This document shows, in pieces, positions 1-6,438 of a DNA stretch of 11,078 bases (positions are counted from its first letter, which is position 1; each line of letters opens with the position of its first letter). The stretch is from Filomicrobium sp. GTDB lineage: Bacteria > Pseudomonadota > Alphaproteobacteria > Rhizobiales > Hyphomicrobiaceae. The notes under the pieces were generated by a model. It was not told where the DNA came from, searched no databases, and worked only from the letters and a program-made list of their open reading frames with translations. The DNA lies in NCBI GenBank assembly GCA_021775655.1, contig JAJFHK010000220.1, forward strand, positions 1-11,078, read 5' to 3'. The position numbers were made by a program, and so were the translations under genes.

Positions 1-54
1 GGCTTGACGTCACCCAACAGCCCGCTAGCTCGACCATTGTCCGCAATCCAACGT

Positions 55-597
55 CTACTTCGAGGCCCCAGGCAACACTCGCGTCTGCACTCCGTAAGCG
101 GATACTCTGGGCATTCGACTCGACGTCGTGCGCATGTTGACACCCATCCATCCGATTTCACCGGATAGCCGCCCGTACTCGATCTTCGGACAGCGATTCA
201 TCACGACGCGCAGGCCAGCGGCTTCCGCTTCAGAAGCCGCCTCATCGTTGCGAACCCCAAGTTGCATCCACACGAATTTGATACCCAACTTGTCTTTTAA
301 CGCAATCGCATCGCGCGTAATTGCAAGAGCCGCCTCCGAATTCCGGAACACGTCGACAACGTCAACGGGCGCAGGCACATCTTCAAGCCTCGCGTAGACA
401 GTCCGTCCTAGCACTGTCTTACCAGCGTTCCCCGGATTAATCGGATGCACTTCGTAACCCTTGGCCAGCAAGTACTTCATCGCGAAGTAGCTTGGCCGGC
501 TGACGTTTGTCGAAGCACCGACGAACGCAAAAACACGTGCTTCATTTAGAACTTCGGCAATGAAGTCATCCGAATATGAGTCAGGACGTTTTGTCAT
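55..597 (-). CDS. CoA-binding protein (YccU-like Rossmann fold), 180 aa
   Basis: A soluble cytoplasmic protein with a CoA-binding Rossmann domain like that of succinyl-CoA synthetase alpha and the YccU family; the partner reaction is unknown. An early glycine-containing nucleotide loop (VGAST, residues 26-30) follows a beta strand. The core runs through HPINPG (51-56) to the family hallmark NRCPKIEY near residues 134-141, then GEIGWMGVN. About 30 further residues form a C-terminal tail, somewhat longer than minimal YccU proteins. I chose the ATG at 597 because its ATGA overlaps the stop of the upstream VOC gene by 4 nt, which implies translational coupling; the reading frame stays open upstream, but only inside that gene. 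It is the last gene of a minus-strand run with the crotonase-fold gene. In rhizobia a similar protein sits near rplM and a homoserine sulfhydrylase gene (general knowledge); the 54 bases past its stop show no gene. Confidence 0.85.
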   Translation of the reverse strand: MTKRPDSYSDDFIAEVLNEARVFAFVGASTNVSRPSYFAMKYLLAKGYEVHPINPGNAGKTVLGRTVYARLEDVPAPVDVVDVFRNSEAALAITRDAIALKDKLGIKFVWMQLGVRNDEAASEAEAAGLRVVMNRCPKIEYGRLSGEIGWMGVNMRTTSSRMPRVSAYGVQTRVLPGASK

Positions 598-1028
598 GCG
601 GGCGGCGGCAAAGACATCTGCCCCTTGTCGTCCAGAACCATGAATGGATTGTAGGCCAGCTCCCATAGGTGACCTTCAGGGTCGGCAAAGTATCCCGAGT
701 AACCGCCCCAAAACACCTCCCGAGCCGGCTGAACGACTCGCCCGCCACACTTCTCAGCGAACGCCAACGCGTCATCGACCTCGGCTTTCGTCTCAAAATT
801 GATCGCCAAACTCACACCTCGAAAACCAGCGCCATCAGCTCGAACACCCGCGTCCTCAGCCAGCGGGCCTCGGCCGTATATCCCGAGCACCGTCCCATTC
901 ATATCGAAAAAAGCAACCTCTTCGCTATCAGAGCCTGAAGCTGTAAATCCAAGATGCTCGTAAAACGCTCTTGACGAGGCCACGTCCTCAACACCTAGAG
1001 TCACGAGATTGATCCGGGCCGGCAGCAC
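594..1028 (-). CDS. VOC-superfamily (glyoxalase/bleomycin-resistance-like) protein, 144 aa, GTG start
   Basis: A small metal-dependent vicinal-oxygen-chelate fold protein; the substrate cannot be told from sequence. The N-terminal strand RINLVTLGVED (5-15) and helix SRAFYEHLGF (19-28) begin the first beta-alpha-beta-beta-beta module. The second module starts near GVSLAINF (71-78) and ends in the typical YFADPEGHLWELAYNP (113-128), whose Glu123 is the usual metal ligand position. The start is set at the GTG at 1028: it lies one base after the stop of the crotonase-fold gene (TGAGGTG), has a purine-rich GGAAGGG upstream and gives the normal family length. An extension to 1112 would run inside the neighbouring gene and precede the fold. 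The 3' end overlaps the CoA-binding gene by 4 nt, so the three genes are probably translated together. Confidence 0.83.
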   Translation of the reverse strand: MLPARINLVTLGVEDVASSRAFYEHLGFTASGSDSEEVAFFDMNGTVLGIYGRGPLAEDAGVRADGAGFRGVSLAINFETKAEVDDALAFAEKCGGRVVQPAREVFWGGYSGYFADPEGHLWELAYNPFMVLDDKGQMSLPPPA

Positions 1029-1029
1029 C

Positions 1030-1875
1030 TCAACAGCCCTTCCACTCGGGCTTACGCTTTTCGATGAACGCACCGATACCTTCTTCGGCGTCCCGAAAGA
1101 GCATGTTCTCAACCATTACAGCCGCAGCATAATCATAAGCTTCTGCCATCGGCTGCTCGACCTGCCGATAAAACGCTTCTTTTCCAATGCGCACAGTCGC
1201 TGACGACTTCTGCGCAATGCGCCGGGCAAAGTCCATCGCCGTGTCGATCATGTCTTCCGCCGAGACGACCCGATTGACAAGCCCATAGTCAGCAGCAGCT
1301 TCAGCATCTATAACTTCGCCAAGGAGAAGCATCTCCATGGCTCGCTTACGCGGCACGTTGCGTGACAGTGCAACCATCGGCGTCGAGCAAAACAGACCGA
1401 TATTGACCCCGGGCGTACAAAACTTGGCACCGTAAGCGGCAACCGCCAAGTCGCTTGTCGCGACAAGCTGGCACCCAGCCGCGGTCGCCATCGCATGCAC
1501 CGCAGCAATTATTGGCTTCGGGCATGCGATCATACCCTGCATCAATTCAGAGCATGTCTGCATCGTTTCTGAATAGAAGGCCTTGCCGCCATCCGCATCG
1601 CTGCGTCGTGCGGTCATTTCCTTCAAATCATGGCCTGCACAAAAGGCTGTTCCCTTGGCTGCCAAAACAATCGCCCGAACGGAGTTATCTGCTCCGAGAT
1701 CGGCAAACACATCTTTCAGCCCGCGTAATACATCGATCGACAACGCGTTACGCGCACGAGGCCGGTTCAAAGTAACGACCGCGATACCTTCTTCCGGAAT
1801 CTCTACTAGAACTGCGGGCTCCTGTTGGTCCGCGGTCCCCCCTGTCGTTCCGCTGTTCGTTTCTTGGCTCTGCAT
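1030..1875 (-). CDS. Enoyl-CoA hydratase/isomerase-family (crotonase fold) protein, ECHDC3-like, 281 aa
   Basis: A crotonase-superfamily protein acting on a CoA thioester, probably cytoplasmic. The CoA-binding and oxyanion-hole segments are present: LNRPRARNALS (36-46), FCAGHDLKEM (78-87) and ATAAGCQL (130-137). The segment TPGVNIGLFCSTPMVALSRNVPRKRAMEML splits over residues 154-183 and closely recalls ECHDC3-type members. In classical hydratase the two catalytic glutamates fall in GCEL and QPE; here they appear as Gln136 and Gly156, so ordinary enoyl-CoA hydration is unlikely. A hydrolase, isomerase or non-catalytic role is possible. The ATG at 1875 has GGTGGAG about 8-14 nt upstream. It lies 60 bp after the stop of the secreted-protein gene and one nucleotide before the VOC gene start, in an apparent operon. 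A similar gene commonly lies upstream of rplM in rhizobia. Confidence 0.88.
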   Translation of the reverse strand: MQSQETNSGTTGGTADQQEPAVLVEIPEEGIAVVTLNRPRARNALSIDVLRGLKDVFADLGADNSVRAIVLAAKGTAFCAGHDLKEMTARRSDADGGKAFYSETMQTCSELMQGMIACPKPIIAAVHAMATAAGCQLVATSDLAVAAYGAKFCTPGVNIGLFCSTPMVALSRNVPRKRAMEMLLLGEVIDAEAAADYGLVNRVVSAEDMIDTAMDFARRIAQKSSATVRIGKEAFYRQVEQPMAEAYDYAAAVMVENMLFRDAEEGIGAFIEKRKPEWKGC

Positions 1876-1935
1876 GAACTCGACTCCACCCTAACCAACC
1901 ACTGGCCGCCAAAAGCTCCAGTTCAGCCAAGGACA

Positions 1936-2481
1936 CTAGTTGCCCGCCTCACCAGCATCGAGCGAGTCTAGAATCGCCTTCCGATGCTTTTTCACGATCT
2001 CGATATTTTCCTTGTGCTTCAGCGGAGGAATAGCCGTCAATGCCTCTTCGAGTTCACCGATCAGTTCTTTCTTTTCCTCCGCATCCATCGAGGAATCAGC
2101 CTTAACCTCTTCAAGTTCTTCTTTCAGGCTGACGACAGGATCAACGTACTCACCGGTTTCCGGATCAAGCCCATCGAGGACGAGTTGGACAGTCGCTGAA
2201 ACATCATCAAGATCGGCGAAATTCTTAAAACCGTGATTTGTAGCGATTGCATCGAGTTCCTTTTCGACGCCGACCTCGTCGCCTTCAGAAGCGTTGTCGA
2301 GCTTCTTGGCGATTGCCGCTAGATCAGGCTGCGCTGCGATCAGTCCTGTGACTTGCGCTTCCGTCAAAACAACCTGATTGATATCACCAGCCGCATCTTG
2401 TGCGAAAGCTCCACTGGATAAGCCCGCCCCGGCTAAAAGACAGGCCATCACCATTGCTACCAAACTCATACCGTGCCGCAT
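1936..2481 (-). CDS. Secreted acidic helical protein of unknown function, 181 aa
   Basis: I do not recognise the family. Residues 1-27 are a clear Sec signal peptide: MRHG, a hydrophobic core (residues 5-21) and an AFA-QD cleavage site between 27 and 28, so the mature protein of about 154 residues is periplasmic or exported. The mature part is strongly acidic. It has a helical region at 36-62 (TEAQVTGLIAAQPDL), a DPETGEYVDP turn (106-115) and a Glu/Lys-rich predicted coiled coil from about 117 to 150, followed by a second basic-acidic helix (158-174). There are no cysteines in the mature part. The ATG at 2481 was preferred over an upstream in-frame start because it has GAGGAACG just before it and begins exactly at the signal peptide. 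It is the promoter-proximal gene of the minus-strand run, 60 bp ahead of the crotonase-fold gene. Confidence 0.8.
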   Translation of the reverse strand: MRHGMSLVAMVMACLLAGAGLSSGAFAQDAAGDINQVVLTEAQVTGLIAAQPDLAAIAKKLDNASEGDEVGVEKELDAIATNHGFKNFADLDDVSATVQLVLDGLDPETGEYVDPVVSLKEELEEVKADSSMDAEEKKELIGELEEALTAIPPLKHKENIEIVKKHRKAILDSLDAGEAGN

Positions 2482-2798
2482 AATTCGTTCCTCCAAAAAC
2501 CGCTTTTTCCAGCGGACAATGATCGCCACAGTGATAGTCAGCGAGGGTCCAAAAGGCCAGTTCTTCACCTAGTCAATCGAGCACCGGCTCGAACGACATT
2601 TTCATCCCAGCCTTTTTTCAGACATCCCGAACTTTGCTTTGCTTGAACTTTGAGGCGCGAGCAAGCGGAACTTGCGGCAGAATTCGGCTCAGCCCAAAAG
2701 AACACTCCAAGCAGGCTGGTTTATCCTTGTGGTATTATTTTACCGCCATTCTAATCCATTGAAACATATGTAAAAATTGTGAAATAGGGCGTTTTGTA
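2482..2798. other. Divergent intergenic region with an AT-rich block
   Basis: About 317 bp without a gene between the secreted-protein gene (minus) and the rplM promoter (plus). The stretch around 2735-2797 is much richer in A and T than its surroundings and contains, on the minus strand, loosely promoter-like boxes (TTTCAA, 16 nt, TAAAAT near 2737-2764). I could not pick a convincing promoter for the minus-strand genes. No tRNA, small ORF with a ribosome site or long repeat was seen. Confidence 0.5.
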
Positions 2799-2827
2799 TT
2801 GACAGCCCTCCGAACTCCAACTAATCG
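2799..2827 (+). promoter_or_regulatory. Sigma70-type promoter for rplM-rpsI
   Basis: A perfect -35 TTGACA at 2799-2804 is separated by exactly 17 nt from a -10 TAATCG at 2822-2827. Transcription would begin near 2834, giving an untranslated leader of roughly 170 nt before rplM. The AT-rich block directly upstream (2735-2797) could act as an UP element, which is an inference but suits a ribosomal protein operon. Confidence 0.65.
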
Positions 2828-2860
2828 ACGCTGCTGAACCAGCCCTGATTCTGCGATTAT

Positions 2861-2877
2861 CGGCCAGGAGTCCTGCC
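2861..2877 (+). repeat. Leader repeat copy 1 (AGU-triloop hairpin)
   Basis: Reads CGGC-CA-GGAGTCCTGCC and recurs with one base fewer at 2984-2999. It forms a hairpin with stem CGG/CCG plus CAGG/CCTG and loop AGT, and lies inside the 12-bp closing stem of the rplM leader. Confidence 0.6.
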
Positions 2878-2983
2878 GTCGACCGCTATAATCAAGGGCT
2901 GGCCCGCGGATCGGTAGGCCCCGGTGACAGGGAATCGCCCAATCCGAAGCAAATTTCCGAACATATCAAGCTGGATAATGATC

Positions 2984-2999
2984 CGGCGGGAGTCCTGCC
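2984..2999 (+). repeat. Leader repeat copy 2 overlapping the rplM Shine-Dalgarno
   Basis: Reads CGGC-G-GGAGTCCTGCC, the near-twin of 2861-2877. Its 5' arm and loop contain GGGAG, the ribosome binding site of rplM at a spacing of 9 nt, so folding of this hairpin would hide the translation start signal. Confidence 0.6.
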
Positions 3000-3001
3000 T
3001 C

Positions 3002-3463
3002 ATGAAGACCTTCGTCGCCAAGCCCGGCGAGGTGGAAAAGAAATGGTTTTTGATCGACGCTTCCGGCCTCGTTGTTGGCCGTCTTGCGTCTCTCATCGCC
3101 ATGCGCCTCAAGGGTAAACACAAATCAATCTATACGCCCCACGTTGACTGCGGCGACAACATCGTTGTCGTCAACGCCGACAAAGTCGTATTCACCGGCA
3201 AAAAGAAAGAAGACAAGCGCTACTATTGGCACACTGGCTATCCAGGCGGCATCAAAGAGCGCTCCCCTCGACAGATCCTTGAAGGACGGTTCCCTGAGCG
3301 CGTCATCGTCAAAGCAGTCGAACGCATGCTCGCGCGCGGACCGCTGCAGCGCAAGCTGATGCGAAACCTCAAGGTCTACAAGGGCGCCGACCACCCCCAT
3401 GAGGCACAACAGCCCCAGGTGCTCGACGTCGCATCCATGAATTCGAAGAACATAAGAGGCTGA
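3002..3463 (+). CDS. rplM: 50S ribosomal protein L13, 153 aa
   Basis: An early-assembly protein of the large ribosomal subunit that binds 23S rRNA. The whole sequence matches L13: [18 protein letters not shown] (residues 18-35), the loop [36 protein letters not shown] in the middle, and the signature around [28 protein letters not shown] split across the C-terminal third. The ATG at 3002 is chosen because it has GGGAG nine nucleotides upstream and gives the usual alphaproteobacterial length; an earlier ATG at 2924 lies in the structured leader. The stop is followed after 5 nt by rpsI, forming the standard L13-S9 operon. Expression is probably driven by the promoter at 2799-2827 and may be feedback-controlled through the leader. 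Confidence 0.97.
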   Translation: MKTFVAKPGEVEKKWFLIDASGLVVGRLASLIAMRLKGKHKSIYTPHVDCGDNIVVVNADKVVFTGKKKEDKRYYWHTGYPGGIKERSPRQILEGRFPERVIVKAVERMLARGPLQRKLMRNLKVYKGADHPHEAQQPQVLDVASMNSKNIRG

Positions 3464-3468
3464 TCGCA

Positions 3469-3954
3469 ATGGCCGAAGAAACCAAGACCTTGGAGGACCT
3501 CGGAGATATCTCGAGTGTACCTCCCGCCGCCGCAGACCAGCCGGTCCACGTGCAAAAGCTCGACGCTCACGGCCGCGCTTACGCAACCGGCAAGAGAAAG
3601 AATGCCATCGCGCGCGTCTGGATCAAACCTGGTGCAGGCAGGATCATCGTCAACGACAAGGACTTTACCGAGTACTTCGCGCGTCCTGTTTTGCAGATGT
3701 TGCTAAAGCAGCCGATCAACGCTGCTGAGCGTGCTGAACAGTACGACATCAGGGCGACTGTTGTCGGTGGTGGACTGTCCGGCCAGGCTGGCGCTGTACG
3801 TCACGGAATATCAAAGGCGCTGACCCACTATGAGCCCGAGCTTCGCCCGGTTCTCAAAAAGGGCGGCTTCCTTACCCGCGACAGCCGTGTCGTGGAACGT
3901 AAAAAGTACGGCCGCGCGAAGGCCCGTCGCAGCTTCCAGTTCTCGAAGCGCTAG
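3469..3954 (+). CDS. rpsI: 30S ribosomal protein S9, 161 aa
   Basis: A small-subunit head protein whose C-terminal tail reaches the P-site tRNA. Residues 1 to about 34 form the acidic, proline/alanine-rich N-terminal extension usual in alphaproteobacteria. The conserved domain starts at [17 protein letters not shown] (35-51). The family signature [19 protein letters not shown] lies at 100-118, and the protein ends in the invariant FSKR tail (158-161). The ATG at 3469 has AGAGG about 10 nt upstream, within the last codons of rplM, so the two genes are closely coupled. The operon is closed by the strong hairpin terminator 55 nt downstream. Confidence 0.97.
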   Translation: MAEETKTLEDLGDISSVPPAAADQPVHVQKLDAHGRAYATGKRKNAIARVWIKPGAGRIIVNDKDFTEYFARPVLQMLLKQPINAAERAEQYDIRATVVGGGLSGQAGAVRHGISKALTHYEPELRPVLKKGGFLTRDSRVVERKKYGRAKARRSFQFSKR

Positions 3955-4008
3955 CACCGAGCACTTCGCTCAGATCCGGAACCAGAGTACGAGCTTTGGA
4001 GTTCCCTT

Positions 4009-4042
4009 GACAGCCCGCACCGATTGCGGGCTGTCTGTTTTT
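4009..4042 (+). terminator. Intrinsic terminator after rplM-rpsI
   Basis: A perfect 11-bp stem, GACAGCCCGCA (4009-4019) with TGCGGGCTGTC (4025-4035), a 5-nt loop CCGAT and a TGTTTTT tract at 4036-4042. It separates the ribosomal operon from the TerC gene. Confidence 0.92.
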
Positions 4043-4110
4043 CCGCAAATGCATCTTGTCGTTCTACTGTAAACGTCGCACAAGCAGCCAAAATAAAGAT
4101 CGACGCGCTG

Positions 4111-4154
4111 CAACTCGGGATGGGCCAAACTTCGGTGGCAGGCTTATCCCGTTG
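4111..4154 (+). other. Hairpin in the leader of the TerC gene
   Basis: CGGGAT at 4116-4121 pairs with ATCCCG at 4146-4151. The stem is extended outward by CAA/TTG across a 2-nt bulge, and a few inner G-C pairs are possible. It lies between the upstream terminator and the TerC ribosome site. TerC/YjbE genes in many bacteria follow a yybP-ykoY manganese riboswitch, but I cannot see the conserved loops of that class here, so its role is open. Confidence 0.35.
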
Positions 4155-4178
4155 AGCCAGATGAGGGGACGATTGACG

Positions 4179-4982
4179 ATGTTCGAATTAGCTGCCCTGG
4201 ATTCAGTAGCGGTCGCCGAAGCCTTCGCTGTCGAATTCCAGCATCTGTTTTCCCCGCAATGGTACACCGACAACTGGCAGGCCCTGCTGCAAATCATCAT
4301 GATCGACGTCGTCCTCGCAGGCGACAACGCAATCGTCGTCGGCCTTGCAGCTTCACGCGTACGCCCTGAGATCCGCAACAGGGTTATCTTCTGGGGCATC
4401 GCCGGCGCCGTTATTCTACGCATTCTTTTTGCGTCCGTAACGATGACGCTCCTGGCGATTGTCGGCCTGACACTTGCTGGCGGAATCTTGCTGCTCTGGG
4501 TGTGTTGGAAGATGTACCGTCAGATCGTAGCCGGAGACGAACACGACATCGACGCCATCGACCACAGTTTGAAAAACGGCGACATCGCCGGACCAGCCAT
4601 CGGCTTCGGCGCGGCGGTGACTCAGATCGTCATCGCCGACGTTTCAATGTCTCTTGACAACGTCCTGGCTGTCGCTGGCGCTGCCAAGGGCGAGCCACTC
4701 GTGCTCGTTCTCGGACTTGGCATTGCCATTGTTCTGATGGCTGTCGCCGCCCATTTCATAGCCAAACTACTGGTGAAATATCCTTGGATCACCTGGGTCG
4801 GACTGCTCATTATTTTCTATGTAGCTCTCGACATGATCTATCGCGGATCTCACGAGGTGACGTGCCAAGCATTGGGATTCGGCTGCTCGGAAAACCTGTT
4901 GCAGGCGGTCGCAGAAAAACTAGGGGTCGATTTACCAACGTGGATGGACGGCGTGCCAGGACACGGCCCCGCCCCTCATTGA
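4179..4982 (+). CDS. TerC-family integral membrane protein (YjbE-type putative metal transporter), 267 aa
   Basis: An inner-membrane protein of the TerC superfamily; relatives export or handle Mn2+ and other divalent metals, or supply exoenzyme metalation. Two inverted halves are visible. Each has the acidic metal motif: D43 with GDNA (48-51) in the first, and D154 with MSLDNVLA (157-164) in the second. Hydrophobic segments lie near 34-58, 68-86, 89-110, 138-168, 173-196 and 202-220. The variable hydrophilic stretch EHDIDAIDHSLKNGD (121-135) separates the halves, and the C-terminal tail after 222 holds two cysteines (229, 236). The ATG at 4179 is chosen because GAGGGG lies about 10 nt upstream and the membrane topology starts shortly after; a further 41 codons upstream are basic and leader-like. 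It sits between rpsI and argC, which are commonly direct neighbours in rhizobia, and is followed by argC after 24 nt. Confidence 0.86.
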   Translation: MFELAALDSVAVAEAFAVEFQHLFSPQWYTDNWQALLQIIMIDVVLAGDNAIVVGLAASRVRPEIRNRVIFWGIAGAVILRILFASVTMTLLAIVGLTLAGGILLLWVCWKMYRQIVAGDEHDIDAIDHSLKNGDIAGPAIGFGAAVTQIVIADVSMSLDNVLAVAGAAKGEPLVLVLGLGIAIVLMAVAAHFIAKLLVKYPWITWVGLLIIFYVALDMIYRGSHEVTCQALGFGCSENLLQAVAEKLGVDLPTWMDGVPGHGPAPH

Positions 4983-5006
4983 TCGACAAAGCTGAAGCAA
5001 AGCTCC

Positions 5007-5945
5007 ATGGCAAAAGACCAATCATCGAAAGTCTTTATTGACGGCGAAGCCGGTACAACAGGCTTGCAAATCCGCGACCGGCTGGCTGGTCTCGACGGCG
5101 TTGAAGTTATTTCGATCGACAGCGCCCTGCGCAAGAATGAGAGTGCGCGCAAAGAGATGATGCGTGAAGCCGATGCCATCATTCTCTGCCTGCCCGACGA
5201 CGCTGCTCGCGACTCCGTAGCATTGGCCGATAGCTTAGGCGAAGACTCACCGCGAATTATCGATGCCTCCACCGCACACCGCACGGCAGAGGACTGGGTC
5301 TACGGCTTTGCAGAATTGTTCAAAGGCCAAGCCGATCGGATAGCTGGAGCCCGCAAGGTTGCCAACCCAGGTTGCTACCCTACAGGCGCCATTGCTCTAC
5401 TTCGCCCGCTTATCGATGCCGGCATAATGCCTGCCGACTTCTCCGTCACTGTCAACGCAGTGAGCGGCTACACAGGCGGTGGCAAATCAATGATCGCGGA
5501 CTACGAAAAAGGAACCGCCTCGGCCTTTCAACTCTACGGCCTGACCCTGCACCATAAGCACGTCCCCGAACTTGAACTCTATTCAGGGCTGACTCGCAGA
5601 CCGATCTTTGTGCCCTCGGTGGGCAACTTCGCCCAGGGTATGCTGGTGTCGGTCCCACTTCACCTCGCAGATCTGAATGGCTCGCCAAAACCTGCCGACA
5701 TCGAGGCTGCTTATGGGGCCCACTACAGCAATGCGCATTCCTCAGTTCGCCTCGTCGACACCGCAACCTTGAATGGCCGCATCGAACCGCAGGCCCTCAA
5801 TGGCACCGACGACATGGAACTGTTCGTGTTCGCCGACGACGCTCTCGGCCAGGCCATACTCGTCGCCCGCCTTGATAACCTCGGCAAAGGCGCAGCAGGT
5901 GCCGCCGTTCAAAACCTAAAACTTATGGTTGGGTTTTCCAGCTAA
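5007..5945 (+). CDS. argC: N-acetyl-gamma-glutamyl-phosphate reductase (type 2), 312 aa
   Basis: Catalyses the NADPH-dependent reduction of N-acetylglutamyl 5-phosphate to the semialdehyde, the third step of arginine synthesis, in the cytoplasm. The dinucleotide-binding loop is GEAGTTGL (13-20). The active-site nucleophile is Cys123 in NPGCYPTG (120-127), with the probable base His186 in HHKHVPEL (182-189). The SGYTGGGK loop lies at 153-160. The length of about 310 residues and the GEAGTTGL wording indicate the shorter type 2 ArgC. The ATG at 5007 begins directly before the first beta strand; only weak purine-rich sequence precedes it. It follows the TerC gene by 24 nt and may be co-transcribed with it. 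It converges on hspQ, whose stop lies 21 bp beyond, with no clear terminator in the gap. Confidence 0.95.
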   Translation: MAKDQSSKVFIDGEAGTTGLQIRDRLAGLDGVEVISIDSALRKNESARKEMMREADAIILCLPDDAARDSVALADSLGEDSPRIIDASTAHRTAEDWVYGFAELFKGQADRIAGARKVANPGCYPTGAIALLRPLIDAGIMPADFSVTVNAVSGYTGGGKSMIADYEKGTASAFQLYGLTLHHKHVPELELYSGLTRRPIFVPSVGNFAQGMLVSVPLHLADLNGSPKPADIEAAYGAHYSNAHSSVRLVDTATLNGRIEPQALNGTDDMELFVFADDALGQAILVARLDNLGKGAAGAAVQNLKLMVGFSS

Positions 5946-5966
5946 GGCCGTGTACCTAGCCCGAAA

Positions 5967-6290
5967 CTAATGCCGGTCGAGATAGAGCGCATGGTAACGC
6001 CCATCCTCATCCTCGACGAAAAGCTCATCGACCTGCGGATGCCGCAACGGCTTACCGGTATCGTCCGGCAGCAGGTTCTGCTCGGAAACATAAGCCACGT
6101 ACTCGGTCTCATCGTTCTCAGCGAGCAGATGGTAAAACGGCTGATCCTTCTTTGGCCGGATCTCCTCAGGAATCGACTCCCACCATTCCTCGGTATTGTC
6201 GAACACCGGATCGACATCGTAGACGATGCCGCGAAACGGATAGTAGCGGTGTCTCACCACCTCACCGACGCTATACTTGGCTTCCTTCAT
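5967..6290 (-). CDS. hspQ: Heat shock protein HspQ (YccV-like, hemimethylated-DNA-binding domain), 107 aa
   Basis: A small cytoplasmic protein; E. coli HspQ is a heat-shock protein that affects DnaA stability and acts as a specificity-enhancing factor for the Lon protease. The full domain is present: KYSVGEVVRHRYYPFRGIVYDVDPVF (from residue 5), the hallmark DNTEEWWESIPEE (31-43), then RPKKDQPFYHLLAEN and YVAYVSEQNLLPD. The ATG at 6290 starts directly before the domain and has GAGCGGGA a few nucleotides upstream. A TTG at 6314 in the same frame has no better site and would add eight non-conserved residues. A promoter is visible 60-90 bp upstream on the same strand. Confidence 0.93.
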   Translation of the reverse strand: MKEAKYSVGEVVRHRYYPFRGIVYDVDPVFDNTEEWWESIPEEIRPKKDQPFYHLLAENDETEYVAYVSEQNLLPDDTGKPLRHPQVDELFVEDEDGRYHALYLDRH

Positions 6291-6349
6291 CGTCCCGCTC
6301 GCTTCGATCCTCAAGGCCCTGAGTGCCAGCCTCCTTCCGACAGATAAGT

Positions 6350-6378
6350 ATTCGACGGGATCGGGGCAATTCTGTCAA
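6350..6378 (-). promoter_or_regulatory. Promoter for hspQ
   Basis: Read on the minus strand, TTGACA at 6378-6373 is followed after 17 nt by TCGAAT at 6355-6350. A start near 6343 would leave a leader of about 53 nt. The -35 box is one arm of the hairpin at 6361-6414. No distinct heat-shock sigma factor site was recognised. Confidence 0.5.
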
Positions 6379-6414
6379 CGCCTCCGATGAGACGTCGTTG
6401 ACAGTCAGCCCCGA
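6361..6414. other. Long imperfect hairpin between the CoA-ester lyase gene and hspQ
   Basis: TCGGGGC (6361-6367) pairs with GCCCCGA (6408-6414). After an AATT/TCA internal loop, CTGTCAACG (6372-6380) pairs perfectly with CGTTGACAG (6396-6404) around a 15-nt loop. There is no T tract in the direction of the CoA-ester lyase gene, so it is not a textbook intrinsic terminator. It may slow or end transcription from that gene, or be an operator, as it covers the hspQ -35 box. Confidence 0.5.
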
Positions 6415-6438
6415 CACACCCTCCTCAGCAAATCAATT

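Larger units (their letters stand above)
2834..3001 (+). promoter_or_regulatory. Structured rplM-rpsI mRNA leader, candidate autoregulatory element
   Basis: By hand folding, 2839-2850 pairs with 2890-2902 (CCAGCCC with GGGCTGG, then TGATT with AATCA, one bulged A), giving a 12-bp closing stem. It encloses hairpin 1 at 2861-2878 (7 bp, one bulged C, loop AGU). A weaker 5-bp stem pairs CGGAT at 2907-2911 with ATCCG at 2942-2946. Hairpin 2 at 2985-2999 (6 bp, one G:U pair, loop AGU) ends two nucleotides before the rplM ATG and carries the Shine-Dalgarno GGGAG at 2988-2992. E. coli rplM-rpsI is known to be autogenously controlled by L13; similar control here is inferred. I do not match this leader to a known RNA family. 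Confidence 0.5.

Noticed and set aside
2629..2652. GAACTTTG occurring twice 16 bp apart
   Set aside because: Only 8 bp in a low-complexity stretch, with no third copy and no link to a promoter.
4043..4178. A yybP-ykoY manganese riboswitch ahead of the TerC gene
   Set aside because: Expected from relatives, but I could not find its conserved internal loops; only one simple hairpin is visible.
5946..5966. Terminator between the convergent argC and hspQ genes
   Set aside because: The gap is only 21 bp; GCTAAGG/CCTAGC could pair weakly but there is no T tract on either strand.
6291..6314. TTG start for hspQ at 6314
   Set aside because: The ATG at 6290 begins at the conserved domain and has a usable ribosome site.
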